NCBI RefSeq assembly: GCF_034424155.1
Contig: NZ_CP139992.1
Span: 1,690,012-1,754,011, forward strand
DNA length: 64,000 bases
Reading direction: 5' to 3'
DNA from: Hafnia alvei
GTDB taxonomy: Bacteria; Pseudomonadota; Gammaproteobacteria; Enterobacterales; Enterobacteriaceae
In this document: piece after piece, positions 52,003-61,170 of the stretch
Numbering within the stretch: position 1 is the stretch's first letter
Layout of the letters: each line of letters opens with the position of its first letter
The notes under the pieces: generated by a model
Database searches by the model: none
The model's input: the letters and a program-made list of their open reading frames with translations, nothing else
What the model was told of the DNA's origin: nothing
Made by a program: the position numbers and the translations under genes

Positions 52003-52635
52003 CTACGGGAAGGTGGGGCTACTCCCTTCAGTAAGAGCCTTGTTCAGCCTTTTGATGGCTTTGAAAATGCTTTCAAACGTGGTATTGAGCGCACTCCAGG
52101 TCTCAGAATCTCCATTCCCATATGTATTGAAAACCAGTCTAATTCGGTAACCCTCTCTCTGGTCAGCCGGGAGACTAATGAAATCTGTAGGCGCAATCTG
52201 AATATCAATGAAGCTATTGAGGAAGTCGGGCCTTTCTACTTGCAAATAAAACGATGACATTCTCATGATCCAAGTTATCACATCTTTATTGCAGTTGAGT
52301 GGATGGTCGCGCAGAAAAAATTCAACTCGACCATCAATTTTATGGGTGTATTTAAATAGTGAGTCAACATTGTTTATAACGCCCTCCCTCATTGCACAGT
52401 CATTTGTTTCGAAGGCCGATGCTGAACCATTTATCCATTTGATAAATTCATAAAATGTTTGTACGGCCTTTTGACTTTCATGAGGTTTAAAGTCTTCTAG
52501 AACCTCAGTTATCAGTTCAGGATTCTTGATAAAATTTGAATAAAACCCTGCTCTTTCTTCATAAGATGTTTTCTTCCACGGATGAGAGCGCCTGTCATTT
52601 TCAGATTCTCTCAATGGGTCAAAGTTTATAAGCAT
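52003..52635 (-). CDS. Minus-strand accessory gene between I and J, unknown
   Basis: A 210-residue protein (MLINFDPLRESENDRRSHPW...) reading against the tail operon. AAGGGAATT stands before the ATG at 52635. The product is hydrophilic, with aromatic-rich stretches (FYSNFIKNPELITEVLEDF, TFYEFIKWING) and no membrane or signal segment. The AT-rich DNA and the reversed orientation between two conserved tail genes mark it as a moron. I do not recognise the family. A plus-strand frame on the opposite side (51970-52257) is judged a weaker alternative. Confidence 0.6.
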   Translation of the reverse strand: MLINFDPLRESENDRRSHPWKKTSYEERAGFYSNFIKNPELITEVLEDFKPHESQKAVQTFYEFIKWINGSASAFETNDCAMREGVINNVDSLFKYTHKIDGRVEFFLRDHPLNCNKDVITWIMRMSSFYLQVERPDFLNSFIDIQIAPTDFISLPADQREGYRIRLVFNTYGNGDSETWSALNTTFESIFKAIKRLNKALTEGSSPTFP

Positions 52636-52794
52636 CACAATTCCCTTTCAGAAGTCAATAACTCTCCCCGGTTTGCTTATCTGAACATGCCAATACTCGA
52701 CCGGGCTGAGCAACCACCTTACCCAAGACAGAGTGTTAATTGAATCCTGATATCTAAACAGTAGCCGTGCCTAGCGGTTTTTTATGGGTGAAAT

Positions 52795-55700
52795 ATGATA
52801 AACGAGATTAAAGGCCATAAAGGTGGCGGTGGTAGTGGGCATACGCCTGTTGAATCACCCGATAGCATCCAGTCGATGGCCATTGCCAAAATATTGCTCG
52901 CGCTGGGTGAGGGAGAATGGGCTGGTGGCCTTGATGGTACCAATATTTTCCTAGATGGAACGCCGCTCACTAATGAGGACGGTAGCTCGAATTTCGAGGG
53001 GGTAAGCTGGGAGTTTCGCCCCGGCACCCAATCGCAGGAATATATCAAAGGTGTCCCTGCTGTTGAGAATGAAATCACCATCGGTACCGAACTTAAAAGT
53101 TCAGCTCCGTGGGTGCGTGCGGTTAACAATACCCAGCTATCGGCAGTGCGTTTGCGGTTCGGCTGGCCTGCATTACAGCAGCAAAAAGATAATGGTGATG
53201 TGAACGGCTATAAAATTGAATACGCTATCGATGTAGCCACGGACGGTGGCGCATATCGTGAGGTGCTTAAATCTGCCGTTGATGGCAAAACGACAACGCT
53301 TTATGAGCGCAGCCACCGTATTGACTTACCCACAGCGACAACCGGCTGGCAGTTGCGTGTTCGCCGTCTCACCGCCAACGCTAATAGCGGTCGTATTGCC
53401 GACACGATGAATGTTGAGGCTTACACTGAAGTTATCGATGCCAAATTACGCTATCCAAACACAGCGCTGCTCTATGTGGAATTTAACGCCAAGCAGTTTC
53501 AAAACATCCCTAAAGTGACATGCCGACCAAAGATGATGATCGTCAGAGTGCCGGATAATTATGATCCGGTCACGCGGCAATATTCTGGTGTCTGGACGGG
53601 CGGGTTCAAGTGGGCATGGACTGATAACCCTGCATGGGTGTTCTATGACATCCTGATCTCTGATCGTTACGGTTTAGGCCAACGTATTGACTCCACGCAG
53701 GTGGATGAATCGGAGCTTTATCGTATCGCGCAGTATTGTGATCAACTGGTGCCCGATGGTCGTGGCGGTGGAGGAATGGAGCCGCGCTTTAAGTGTGATG
53801 TGTACATTCAGTCGCGTGAAGATGCGTGGACCGTTCTGACGGACTTTGCCGCGATATTCCGCGGTATGACCTGTTACGGGCAAAATCAGATTGTGACACT
53901 GGCAGATATGCCGCGAGACTTGGATTACACCTACACGCGAGCCAATGTTATCAATGGGAAGTTTGCCTACTCAGCATCGAGCGAACGCACACGGTACACC
54001 ACCGCCATGGTGGGATGGTCAGACCCAGCCAATCATTATGCCGATGCTGTCGAGTCGGTGTTCGAAAATGCATTAGTACGCCGCTACGGGGTGAACCAGA
54101 CGGAGATCACTGCCATCGGTTGTACGCGTCAAAGCGAAGCTAATCGCCGTGGCCGCTGGGCATTATTGAGTAATAGCCAAGATCGAACGGTTGAGTTTTC
54201 CGTAGGACTCGATGGTTTAATCCCGTTTCCGGGGCATATTATTGGCGTTGCCGATCAGATGCTCTCAGGGCGCGTTATGGGAGGCCGCATTAGCAGCGTT
54301 GAAGGACGAAATGTTCGCCTCGACCGCGAGCCAGATATTAAGAGCGGCGACCGTCTGATCGTTAATTTACCTTCTGGTATCAGTCAGGCCAGAACGGTGC
54401 AGTCGTTAAATGGTCGCCTTGTTACGGTGACAACGAGCTATAGTGAAACTCCGCAGGCCGAATCAGTATGGGCAGTTGATGCTGATGAACTCGCTGTGCA
54501 GCTCTACCGCGTTGTGAGTGTGGCAGACAACAACAACAACACCTACACCATCGTTGGGGCTTACCATGACCCGGACAAGTATTCGCGGATTGATACCGGC
54601 GCACGTATAGACGATCGCCCCATTTCTGTTATTCCACCGGGTGTTCAGGTTGCGCCAGAAAATGTTCTTATTACCAGCTACTCAAGCATCAATCAGGGAA
54701 TAGCCGTTACCACGATGCGCGCAACGTGGAACGCGGTGAAGAATGCGATCGCTTATGAGGCTGAGTGGCGAAAAGATAACGGTAACTGGGTATCAGTCCC
54801 GCGCACGTCGGCACTGGGTTTCGAGGTTCCCGGTATTTACGCAGGTCGTTATTTTGTGCGCGTTCGTGCTATCAACGCCAGTGATATTTCATCGCTATGG
54901 GCTAGCTCGTTAGAAACTGAACTTAAGGGTAAAGAAGGGAAGCCACCGCAGCCGGTTGGTTTCAAAACTGATCCGCTAGTTTTTGGCATACAGCTTTCGT
55001 GGAATTTTCCTGAAGGAGCGGAAGATACGCTTAAAACTGAGATTCAGTACAACGATAAAAACGCTGAAGACGGAGCCATGCTTCTATCTGATATTCCGTA
55101 TCCTCAGCGCAGCTATCAGCAGATGGGCCTGAAAGCAGGACAGTCTTTCTTCTATCGCGCTCGATTGGTTGATAAGACGGGGAATCAGGGGGACTGGATT
55201 GATTGGGTTCTTGGTGAGTCAAGCACCGATGTTGAATGGATCGCAGATGAAGTTAAAAAAGGCATTGAGGAGTCCGATGTATTCAAAGAGATCGACAAAA
55301 ACCTAGTCGATTCGAATGCTCAGCTTCAATCCGCAGCCGATGCTGCAATACAGAATGCGCTGGCAAATGATGCCGATGTGCGCCGCTGGATGGTGCAGAA
55401 CGGCGACCGTAAAGCGGAAATAATCGAAACCCAGCAACTTGTCGCGGATGAAACAGAGGCAAGAGCAACGGCAGTTACTCAGTTAAAAACGCAGACGGAT
55501 AAAACCAGCTCAGATTTAACAGAGTTCCGCGAAACCGTAGCAAAAGATAATGAAGCTACAGCGCAAAAGATTACCCAACTTAATTCTAAAACTGATACCA
55601 CTAATAGCAATATCACTGCCTTAGAAAAAACCGTTGCGGATAGTGATAAAGTCTTATCGGAAAAAATAACCGGCTTAACATCGACGGTCGGAGAAAACAC

Positions 55701-56181
55701 GGCTGCTATTCAAGTTCGCGGCCAAACTATCTTTAAAAAAGATGGAACGGGTAGTTCCGTTTACAGCATGGGTGCCGGTATCACGTATAAAGGGAAGTAT
55801 TATGCAGCCGGTTTGTCTGTCGGGGCTGAGGTTAACGCCGCTGGAGCAGTGAGCACACGTATTTTAGCCAGTGCTGATCAATTCGCTGTGTTAAATCCGG
55901 CTACTAACGGCTATACGTTGCCGTTTTTTGTTCAAGGTTCGCAAACCTTCATTGTTTCCGCGCTCATCCAAGATGCATCTATTACTAACGCCAAAATCGG
56001 TAGCTATATTCAGTCAAACAATTATGTTGCGGGCAAGGCTGGCTGGCGCATCGATAAGAATGGCGTGTTAGAAATGAACTCGGCGTTACCGGGCGGTGGT
56101 CGCTCCGTGTTTGATTCTAATGGTATTGGTGTATATGACCCAAATGGCGTTAGACGTTTTGCAGCGGGGTATAAACCTTAA
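52795..56181 (+). CDS. Central tail fibre / host specificity protein J
   Basis: A 1128-residue gpJ-type protein at the tail tip that contacts the receptor and starts DNA injection. N-terminal MINEIKGHKGGGGSGHTPVE and DSIQSMAIAKILLALGEGE, central CRPKMMIVRVPDNYDP and FKWAWTDNPAWVFYDIL, fibronectin-like part (about 610-710), then helical heptads (about 840-980) and a DUF1983-type C-terminus ending GVRRFAAGYKP. Length nearly equals lambda J (1132). The receptor-binding part at the end is expected to be variable. Followed directly by two small tip proteins. Confidence 0.94.
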   Translation: MINEIKGHKGGGGSGHTPVESPDSIQSMAIAKILLALGEGEWAGGLDGTNIFLDGTPLTNEDGSSNFEGVSWEFRPGTQSQEYIKGVPAVENEITIGTELKSSAPWVRAVNNTQLSAVRLRFGWPALQQQKDNGDVNGYKIEYAIDVATDGGAYREVLKSAVDGKTTTLYERSHRIDLPTATTGWQLRVRRLTANANSGRIADTMNVEAYTEVIDAKLRYPNTALLYVEFNAKQFQNIPKVTCRPKMMIVRVPDNYDPVTRQYSGVWTGGFKWAWTDNPAWVFYDILISDRYGLGQRIDSTQVDESELYRIAQYCDQLVPDGRGGGGMEPRFKCDVYIQSREDAWTVLTDFAAIFRGMTCYGQNQIVTLADMPRDLDYTYTRANVINGKFAYSASSERTRYTTAMVGWSDPANHYADAVESVFENALVRRYGVNQTEITAIGCTRQSEANRRGRWALLSNSQDRTVEFSVGLDGLIPFPGHIIGVADQMLSGRVMGGRISSVEGRNVRLDREPDIKSGDRLIVNLPSGISQARTVQSLNGRLVTVTTSYSETPQAESVWAVDADELAVQLYRVVSVADNNNNTYTIVGAYHDPDKYSRIDTGARIDDRPISVIPPGVQVAPENVLITSYSSINQGIAVTTMRATWNAVKNAIAYEAEWRKDNGNWVSVPRTSALGFEVPGIYAGRYFVRVRAINASDISSLWASSLETELKGKEGKPPQPVGFKTDPLVFGIQLSWNFPEGAEDTLKTEIQYNDKNAEDGAMLLSDIPYPQRSYQQMGLKAGQSFFYRARLVDKTGNQGDWIDWVLGESSTDVEWIADEVKKGIEESDVFKEIDKNLVDSNAQLQSAADAAIQNALANDADVRRWMVQNGDRKAEIIETQQLVADETEARATAVTQLKTQTDKTSSDLTEFRETVAKDNEATAQKITQLNSKTDTTNSNITALEKTVADSDKVLSEKITGLTSTVGENTAAIQVRGQTIFKKDGTGSSVYSMGAGITYKGKYYAAGLSVGAEVNAAGAVSTRILASADQFAVLNPATNGYTLPFFVQGSQTFIVSALIQDASITNAKIGSYIQSNNYVAGKAGWRIDKNGVLEMNSALPGGGRSVFDSNGIGVYDPNGVRRFAAGYKP

Positions 56182-56477
56182 TGGGAAGTTATGGTGTTTT
56201 TGTTTACAACGAAAAAGGGATTGAAACGAGCGCCATCGATGGGCGCTCTTTTTTTCTCGATAGCATTATGATCACTAGTGCAAATAGAAATGGGAGCAAA
56301 AGCTATCCAAGCGTAGATTTGAATGTATATAGCTTAACTTATGCCGTGTCAGGCTCCGGTGGTGCGATAGGCGCATATATTCATCCCAAAATAAGCGGAA
56401 ATACAATTTCATGGACAAGCATTGCTTCCGATGCTTCTTCATCGGGGTATATCTTTATTTGCTTGGTGGAGAAATAG
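56181..56477 (+). CDS. Small tail-tip protein, 98 residues (DUF6453-like)
   Basis: Starts on the last base of the J stop codon (TAATG). Product MGSYGVFVYNEKGIETSAI..., beta-rich. It resembles the N-terminal part of the next gene (both begin with a strand, then N-x-KG and a DxRxF segment), which suggests a duplicated tip domain. Similar small genes follow J in many enterobacterial siphophages (DUF6453-type), probably as fibre accessories. Confidence 0.6.
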   Translation: MGSYGVFVYNEKGIETSAIDGRSFFLDSIMITSANRNGSKSYPSVDLNVYSLTYAVSGSGGAIGAYIHPKISGNTISWTSIASDASSSGYIFICLVEK

Positions 56478-56480
56478 TTT

Positions 56481-57134
56481 ATGCCATTTTACGTTGAACT
56501 GAAAAATGATAAGGGCAGGACAATATACGATACAACTCTGCGCAATTTTTCGCTGATTTCTCGCCAACGTGTCATTGTGCCTCCGGCAGGGCAAAGCCCG
56601 TTAATCATTAACATTCCAAATCCCCAAACTACGATCCCTTTTGTTCGAATCGAGGGCGGATATGAAGCGAATGTGGCTTTGCTAGCCTCTGTTTCTGGCT
56701 CTCAGGTAGGGCTCATACTTGCGCCGCCGCCGTCAGGTGCTGCTGTCAGTAAACCCGCGATTGTATACCTGATGGGGGTTGGGACTACCGGCATTGCGCC
56801 AGAGTATGGGGCAGTCATTAGAAATGAGGCTGGCGCCGTTGAGTGGTCATCGCTGGATAACCCTCTATTTATTCGAACCGTCGCCATTACAGATGCCCAT
56901 GCAACGCCAAATACTAGTATTGTGGCAGGCCGTTCGATAGCCGTTTGCCCATCAATCACCGGAACGATAAAGCGTAACGGTGGTAATGCGTTTAGCGTGA
57001 TTACCGGTTTTTCTGATGGCTTGCGTGCGCAGGCTTTTGGAAACTTCGGTGGCTCCGGTGCGTGGTCTTGGGATACATCGCTTACACCCCGGCTCGATTA
57101 TCAGGTTTATATCGAAACAGCTTACATGGATTAA
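56481..57134 (+). CDS. Tail-tip accessory protein, 217 residues (DUF6453-like)
   Basis: Begins MPFYVELKNDKGRTIYDTTLRNFSL and is beta-rich throughout with several short repeats of Gly/Ala/Ser, as in fibre-associated proteins. It lies three bases after the 98-residue gene with a GGAGAAATAG ribosome site, and before the side fibre. Family assignment to DUF6453-type is tentative. A terminator hairpin stands after it. Confidence 0.6.
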   Translation: MPFYVELKNDKGRTIYDTTLRNFSLISRQRVIVPPAGQSPLIINIPNPQTTIPFVRIEGGYEANVALLASVSGSQVGLILAPPPSGAAVSKPAIVYLMGVGTTGIAPEYGAVIRNEAGAVEWSSLDNPLFIRTVAITDAHATPNTSIVAGRSIAVCPSITGTIKRNGGNAFSVITGFSDGLRAQAFGNFGGSGAWSWDTSLTPRLDYQVYIETAYMD

Positions 57135-57142
57135 ATCTTAAT

Positions 57143-57166
57143 AACCCGCCTAGTGCGGGTTTTTTA
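57143..57166 (+). terminator. Hairpin with T run before the tail fibre gene
   Basis: AACCCGC-CTAGT-GCGGGTT followed by TTTT. Its loop and upper stem are identical to those of the tR' terminator at 31161-31201. Confidence 0.8.
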
Positions 57167-57180
57167 TTGGAGCAAATATT

Positions 57181-58536
57181 ATGTCTTTATACGCGACAGG
57201 CACGATCACGGGCGCATTGAATGCAACCACTATTACCGGCACCGGCACAAAATGGAGCGATGCGAAGATCGGCATTACGAATGGCTCCGTGCTGTTTGTA
57301 TCGTCTAATGCAGGGGTTGATGGCGTCTATCAGGTTAAGCGTGTCATTAGCGATACGTCGATAGAGCTGGTCCAGCCAATCTATAAAGCGTTTACTAATT
57401 CCAAGTATTCGATCCTGGTGGCAGAGTCGGCAAGTACAGCGGCATGGTCTAATCAACTCGCGGCGACGCTTGGATACTATCAAGCGCAAATGGACGGCTG
57501 GCAGCAAATTATGACCGGAACGGGCGATATTGCACTTACTGCGCCGGATGGCACTAAAGTAACGATCAAAAGTTTTACTAAGCTATCAAATGATTTAGAT
57601 AAAAAAGCCAATGCAGGTGATAACAGCGATATTACAAGCATCTCCGGGCTAAAAACTGCACTCAGCATTGAGCAGGGAGGGACTGGCGAGAAAACTCCAG
57701 GTATGAAGTTGTTAGGTGGCCTAGGGCTGAAAAGTAATTCAAGGTTTCTAACGACGACTGGTTCATATATCCCCGGCGAGTTCGTTCCTCAAGCGGTTTA
57801 TGACAGTCGCTCTATCGTCGGGTACGCAAATATACATAACTGGCCGTTGGGCATCAGCGCAGGTGTTCAGAGTGGGGCGAACGGCACCGATCAGTCGGGA
57901 GTCATTTCTCTATTAACAGTGAGAGGGTGGCCTGATGACTCGGGTATATCCGCATCATGTCAGTGGTTCATGGGAGCTACAAAAGCAGGTTATAGATATC
58001 CAGGATACAATTCGGTTGATGCGGCATGGTACTTGAGAACTGAGTATTTATGGTGCACTAGGACAACAACAGTTGATTCAAATGGGTTCATTAAAAAAGC
58101 ATCGCCTGTTATTAAAATCTTCAGTGATGGGAAGTTTGAAACAAATAATGAATCAGAAGGTGCGCAGGTGACCCGCGAGGGTGTTGGTGTTTATCGCATA
58201 AGCAATATTCTCGGCCCGCACTCAGATAAAGCATGGGGCGGTATCGATGGTGGTTTTGAAATCCCAAAAGACCGCAATGGCCAGCGCTTAATTTGGTTGG
58301 ATTATGAGGTTGAAGCCGACGGTTCTATTATTGTTAAAACCTATCACCGTACATACCCGGATGCGCCTGAATTTGCCAGAAACATCAAGGATGGATATGA
58401 GGAAAGCGATCCTATTGATATACCGTCTGACCAATTCCTTTCCGTTCGCGTAGAAATGCCACAGGATTCGATCTGGAATCAAGCTCAAAAAGCAGCGCAA
58501 GAAGAAATGGCACGAGAAGAAATTGCAGAAGAGTAA
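57181..58536 (+). CDS. Tail fibre protein
   Basis: A 451-residue fibre. N-terminal attachment domain MSLYATGTITGALNATTITGTGTKW, where TGTGT-KW is typical of phage fibre base domains, then a short helical/collagen-free shaft with SIEQGGTGEKT, the common tail-fibre repeat motif. A receptor-binding middle follows, and a C-terminal domain with LIWLDYEVEADGSIIVKTYHR and the acidic helix AQEEMAREEIAEE. It is the last late gene, followed by two hairpins, and faces recA. No tail-fibre assembly chaperone gene follows. Confidence 0.85.
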   Translation: MSLYATGTITGALNATTITGTGTKWSDAKIGITNGSVLFVSSNAGVDGVYQVKRVISDTSIELVQPIYKAFTNSKYSILVAESASTAAWSNQLAATLGYYQAQMDGWQQIMTGTGDIALTAPDGTKVTIKSFTKLSNDLDKKANAGDNSDITSISGLKTALSIEQGGTGEKTPGMKLLGGLGLKSNSRFLTTTGSYIPGEFVPQAVYDSRSIVGYANIHNWPLGISAGVQSGANGTDQSGVISLLTVRGWPDDSGISASCQWFMGATKAGYRYPGYNSVDAAWYLRTEYLWCTRTTTVDSNGFIKKASPVIKIFSDGKFETNNESEGAQVTREGVGVYRISNILGPHSDKAWGGIDGGFEIPKDRNGQRLIWLDYEVEADGSIIVKTYHRTYPDAPEFARNIKDGYEESDPIDIPSDQFLSVRVEMPQDSIWNQAQKAAQEEMAREEIAEE

Positions 58537-58734
58537 TTAGGTTTGCGCCGGTCCGTATGCAAGACTCCGGCGCAGTGACAATACCAGTGGATCGCTAATG
58601 CGTTTAAGTGATTCAAATGGATATTGTCAGGCGCGGATTGTACGGATTAAACCTGAGATAGCAATGAGAATCAATCGGATATTTTATTGAGTGTAGATAC
58701 GGGATTTTCCCGTATCTACCTTAGAAAAGCAGCC
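58537..58734. other. Non-coding junction between late genes and recA
   Basis: Two hairpins and no gene. TGCGCCGG (58544-58551) pairs with CCGGCGCA (58567-58574), close behind the fibre gene. GTAGATACGGGA (58693-58704) pairs with TCCCGTATCTAC (58708-58719), close behind recA on the minus strand. They probably end transcription from both sides although T runs are short. Confidence 0.6.
58693..58719 (-). terminator. 12-bp perfect hairpin behind prophage recA
   Basis: GTAGATACGGGA / TCCCGTATCTAC with a 3-base loop, 16 bases beyond the recA stop. No strong T run follows, so termination strength is unsure. Confidence 0.55.
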
Positions 58735-59850
58735 TTAAATATCGGTAAGTTCAACTTCTTCCTCGGCGGTACTTTCTACAATCTCCTCACCAATATCACT
58801 AGTGACAGGGAGTGGTTTCGCAAGAACCAGATCTCTGATTTTTTGCTCGATCTCTTGCGCTACCTCAGAATTCTCCGCTAAATACTTCATCGCATTAGCT
58901 CTACCTTGCCCAATCTTCCCGCCGTTATACTCATACCACGCACCAGCTTTACCAATAAGTTTAAGCTTTACGCCAAGCTCAACGAGCTCGCCTTCATGTG
59001 ATATTCCTTGCCCATAAAGGATCTGGAATTCAGCTTGACGGAAGGGCGGCGAAACTTTGTTTTTGACCACTTTAACGCGGGTTTCATTGCCAAGAACTTC
59101 ATCACCATCTTTAATCGCACCAATACGTCGAATATCAAGACGAACGGAAGAATAGAATTTTAGCGCATTGCCACCAGTCGTCGTTTCTGGACTTCCGAAC
59201 ATTACACCAATTTTCATACGAATTTGGTTAATGAAGACTACCAAGCAATTGGCATTTTTGATGTTACCCGTCATTTTACGAAGAGCTTGAGACATAAGGC
59301 GAGCCTGTAGGCCAACATGAGAGTCCCCCATCTCGCCTTCGATCTCTGCTTTAGGTGTCAATGCAGCAACTGAATCGACAATAATCACGTTCACAGCACC
59401 AGAGCGGACTAAGGCATCACAGATTTCCAATGCTTGTTCGCCGGTATCTGGCTGAGAAATGAGCAGCTCATTTGTGTTTACGCCAAGTTTTTGTGCATAA
59501 ATTGGATCGAGGGCATGTTCAGCATCGATAAATGCGCACATCTTCCCTGCTTTTTGCGCCGCAGCGATAACAGACAGAGTAAGCGTGGTTTTTCCTGATG
59601 ACTCAGGTCCAAAGATTTCAACAACACGGCCCATAGGCAAGCCACCAATACCAAGAGCGGCGTCTAGAGTGATTGAGCCAGTAGAGATAGCTTCGATATC
59701 AAGAGTTTTATTATCACCCAGACGCATTATCGAACCTTTGCCAAATGCTTTTTCAATTTGACCAATTGCAGCGGCTAGAGCTTTAGCTTTGTCATCTTTG
59801 TTTGTGATCTGGGCTACGTCACTAGTGGATTTTTTCTTTACATCTGCCAT
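58735..59850 (-). CDS. recA: Prophage-encoded full-length RecA
   Basis: A complete RecA of 371 residues (E. coli 353), with an N-terminal extension of about 15 residues ([17 protein letters not shown]). Walker A GPESSGKT at 81-88, [10 protein letters not shown] with the catalytic Glu, Walker B region [12 protein letters not shown], loop L1 [12 protein letters not shown], loop L2 [15 protein letters not shown], and an acidic C-terminal tail ([17 protein letters not shown]). All residues for ATP and DNA binding appear kept. It should form filaments, do strand exchange and stimulate cleavage of LexA and CI. It is not the host recA, which in enterobacteria lies near recX, far from pyrD. It follows int with 81 bases between, which hold a LexA-controlled promoter. 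Confidence 0.97.
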   Translation of the reverse strand: MADVKKKSTSDVAQITNKDDKAKALAAAIGQIEKAFGKGSIMRLGDNKTLDIEAISTGSITLDAALGIGGLPMGRVVEIFGPESSGKTTLTLSVIAAAQKAGKMCAFIDAEHALDPIYAQKLGVNTNELLISQPDTGEQALEICDALVRSGAVNVIIVDSVAALTPKAEIEGEMGDSHVGLQARLMSQALRKMTGNIKNANCLVVFINQIRMKIGVMFGSPETTTGGNALKFYSSVRLDIRRIGAIKDGDEVLGNETRVKVVKNKVSPPFRQAEFQILYGQGISHEGELVELGVKLKLIGKAGAWYEYNGGKIGQGRANAMKYLAENSEVAQEIEQKIRDLVLAKPLPVTSDIGEEIVESTAEEEVELTDI

Positions 59851-59869
59851 GTTATCGCCTCTCGCTAAG

Positions 59870-59915
59870 CACTGTTGATTTACACAGTATATGTGTATTC
59901 ATACAGTATTGTCGA
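59870..59915 (-). promoter_or_regulatory. SOS promoter of prophage recA with two LexA boxes
   Basis: On the minus strand -35 TCGACA (59915-59910) and -10 TATACT (59891-59886) with an 18-base spacer. LexA box 1 lies in the spacer and reaches the -10: ATGTGTATTCATACAG (59891-59906; one base off CTGT-N8-ACAG). Box 2 is perfect: CTGTTGATTTACACAG (59872-59887), over the -10 and start region. The host E. coli recA promoter has one box in the same place, also reading TACTGTATGA on this strand. Confidence 0.88.
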
Positions 59916-59931
59916 GAGGGATTATTTTTTA

Positions 59932-61014
59932 TTAAAGCTGTTTTCTTTGCAGAGCATCAAATTTTTCATGGAGTGATTTAGGGTATAGCTCAGTATATAC
60001 CTGCCACAAAACGTTTAGAGTTCGATGCCCAGTCACTTGTGCTACTTCCTCGATGCTAAATCCCGCTTCAAATAGGCGGCTTGCACCTTCTCTACGTAAG
60101 TCGTGATAGCGCAGATCTTCAATGCCCAACTCGTTTCGAACGTCCCTATAGACCAGCGTAATCCCCTTGGGAGGATAAGGGAAAATTCTGTCATCACTTT
60201 TTGGTTGCCGCTGAACAATTTCCCATGCTTCACCAAGTAAAGGTACCATCATGTGGTTACCTTCTTTTTTACGTGGATCTTTACGGTCACGAACCAGTAC
60301 CGCCTTCTGTTCTTCGCTAATATCATCCCAGCGAATTGCACAAACTTCCCCAACGCGCATACATGACAGAATTGAAAACATAAAGATATCGTCGTACGGA
60401 ATACCCTTATAGGATCTTTTGGCGCGGTCGCGCATTCCATCGTAGAGCCTATCGAACTCTTCAGCTGACGGCCTACGACTACGACGTTTAGATTGTCCAG
60501 TTACTCCCATGCTCGAAAGAGCTGATCTAGCAACGCTCAAACTATCTAGGTTCACGTCGATATCAAAGAGAGGTTTTGCAGCAGATAAAACAGAGCCCAT
60601 ATAGGCTAGGTCATGAGAAACAGTGGCAGGTGATGCGCCAGAAGCTGATCTGAAGCGGCAGTGCTCAATAAATGTATTTGAAACGATGGAGGATAGAGGT
60701 ACGTTGGAGATCGCAAACTTTTGCAGTCTAGTGAGAACATCCAATTTATCTCGCCCGACTTTTTGCTTTATGTTGGGGTGCTCTAAGTAATCACGGATTA
60801 AATCACCAATTGTTTTAGAGGACCGGGCATCAGGTATGCCATTGGTTTCAATTTCCTGAACCATGCGAGCGCCCCAGCTTTTTGCCTGAGCTTGACGCGC
60901 AAACGTTTTACTTTCTCGGAAAAGATATTTACCATTTTGCCGAACACCAACAGTACAGCGATAACGTGGTGTTCCATCGGCTCGCTCTCTTTTCTCAATA
61001 CTAAAGTACGCCAT
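59932..61014 (-). CDS. int: Tyrosine-recombinase integrase
   Basis: A 360-residue phage integrase. Arm-binding N-terminal domain (MAYFSIEKRERADGTPRYRC), core-binding SAM-like domain (about 65-155), and catalytic domain with Arg in SCMRVGEVCAIRW, HDLRREGA, GHRTLN and the nucleophile, probably Tyr340 in QVYTEL. It catalyses attP x attB recombination at the 13-bp core 157 bases upstream of its start. AAGG precedes the ATG. recA follows in the same direction. Confidence 0.95.
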   Translation of the reverse strand: MAYFSIEKRERADGTPRYRCTVGVRQNGKYLFRESKTFARQAQAKSWGARMVQEIETNGIPDARSSKTIGDLIRDYLEHPNIKQKVGRDKLDVLTRLQKFAISNVPLSSIVSNTFIEHCRFRSASGASPATVSHDLAYMGSVLSAAKPLFDIDVNLDSLSVARSALSSMGVTGQSKRRSRRPSAEEFDRLYDGMRDRAKRSYKGIPYDDIFMFSILSCMRVGEVCAIRWDDISEEQKAVLVRDRKDPRKKEGNHMMVPLLGEAWEIVQRQPKSDDRIFPYPPKGITLVYRDVRNELGIEDLRYHDLRREGASRLFEAGFSIEEVAQVTGHRTLNVLWQVYTELYPKSLHEKFDALQRKQL

Positions 61015-61023
61015 TTGAAAACC

Positions 61024-61047
61024 TTGGGGTGCAGTGTGGGGTGCTGA
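61024..61047. repeat. Possible integrase arm-type sites, right side
   Basis: TTGGGGTGC (61024-61032) and GTGGGGTGCTGA (61036-61047), direct repeats 12 bases apart, with counterparts at 19129-19157 inside the left end. Confidence 0.4.
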
Positions 61048-61170
61048 GAGTAAAAAAATATACTAAAACGTCGAAAAATGTACAGAAATAATGAAATTGA
61101 AATGATGGATAAACCTGCTAACACGCTGAATTAATACGATAATATGATTTATTGTGAAGAATACAGCTCA

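Noticed and set aside
51970-52257. Plus-strand gene after I (MNLFDIIEQLPLREGG...)
   Set aside because: It has a ribosome site (GGAGG) but lies antisense within a longer minus-strand gene, and no family is recognised. It may be the remains of an earlier gene start cut by the insertion.
54527-54543. AAC triplet run in the J gene
   Set aside because: It is a short run of Asn codons (DNNNNTY) within the coding sequence, not a regulatory repeat.
58735-59850. Reading this recA as the host gene
   Set aside because: It lies inside the two att repeats, between a tail fibre gene and int, and not in the recX neighbourhood typical of enterobacteria. The N-terminal extension is also unlike host RecA.
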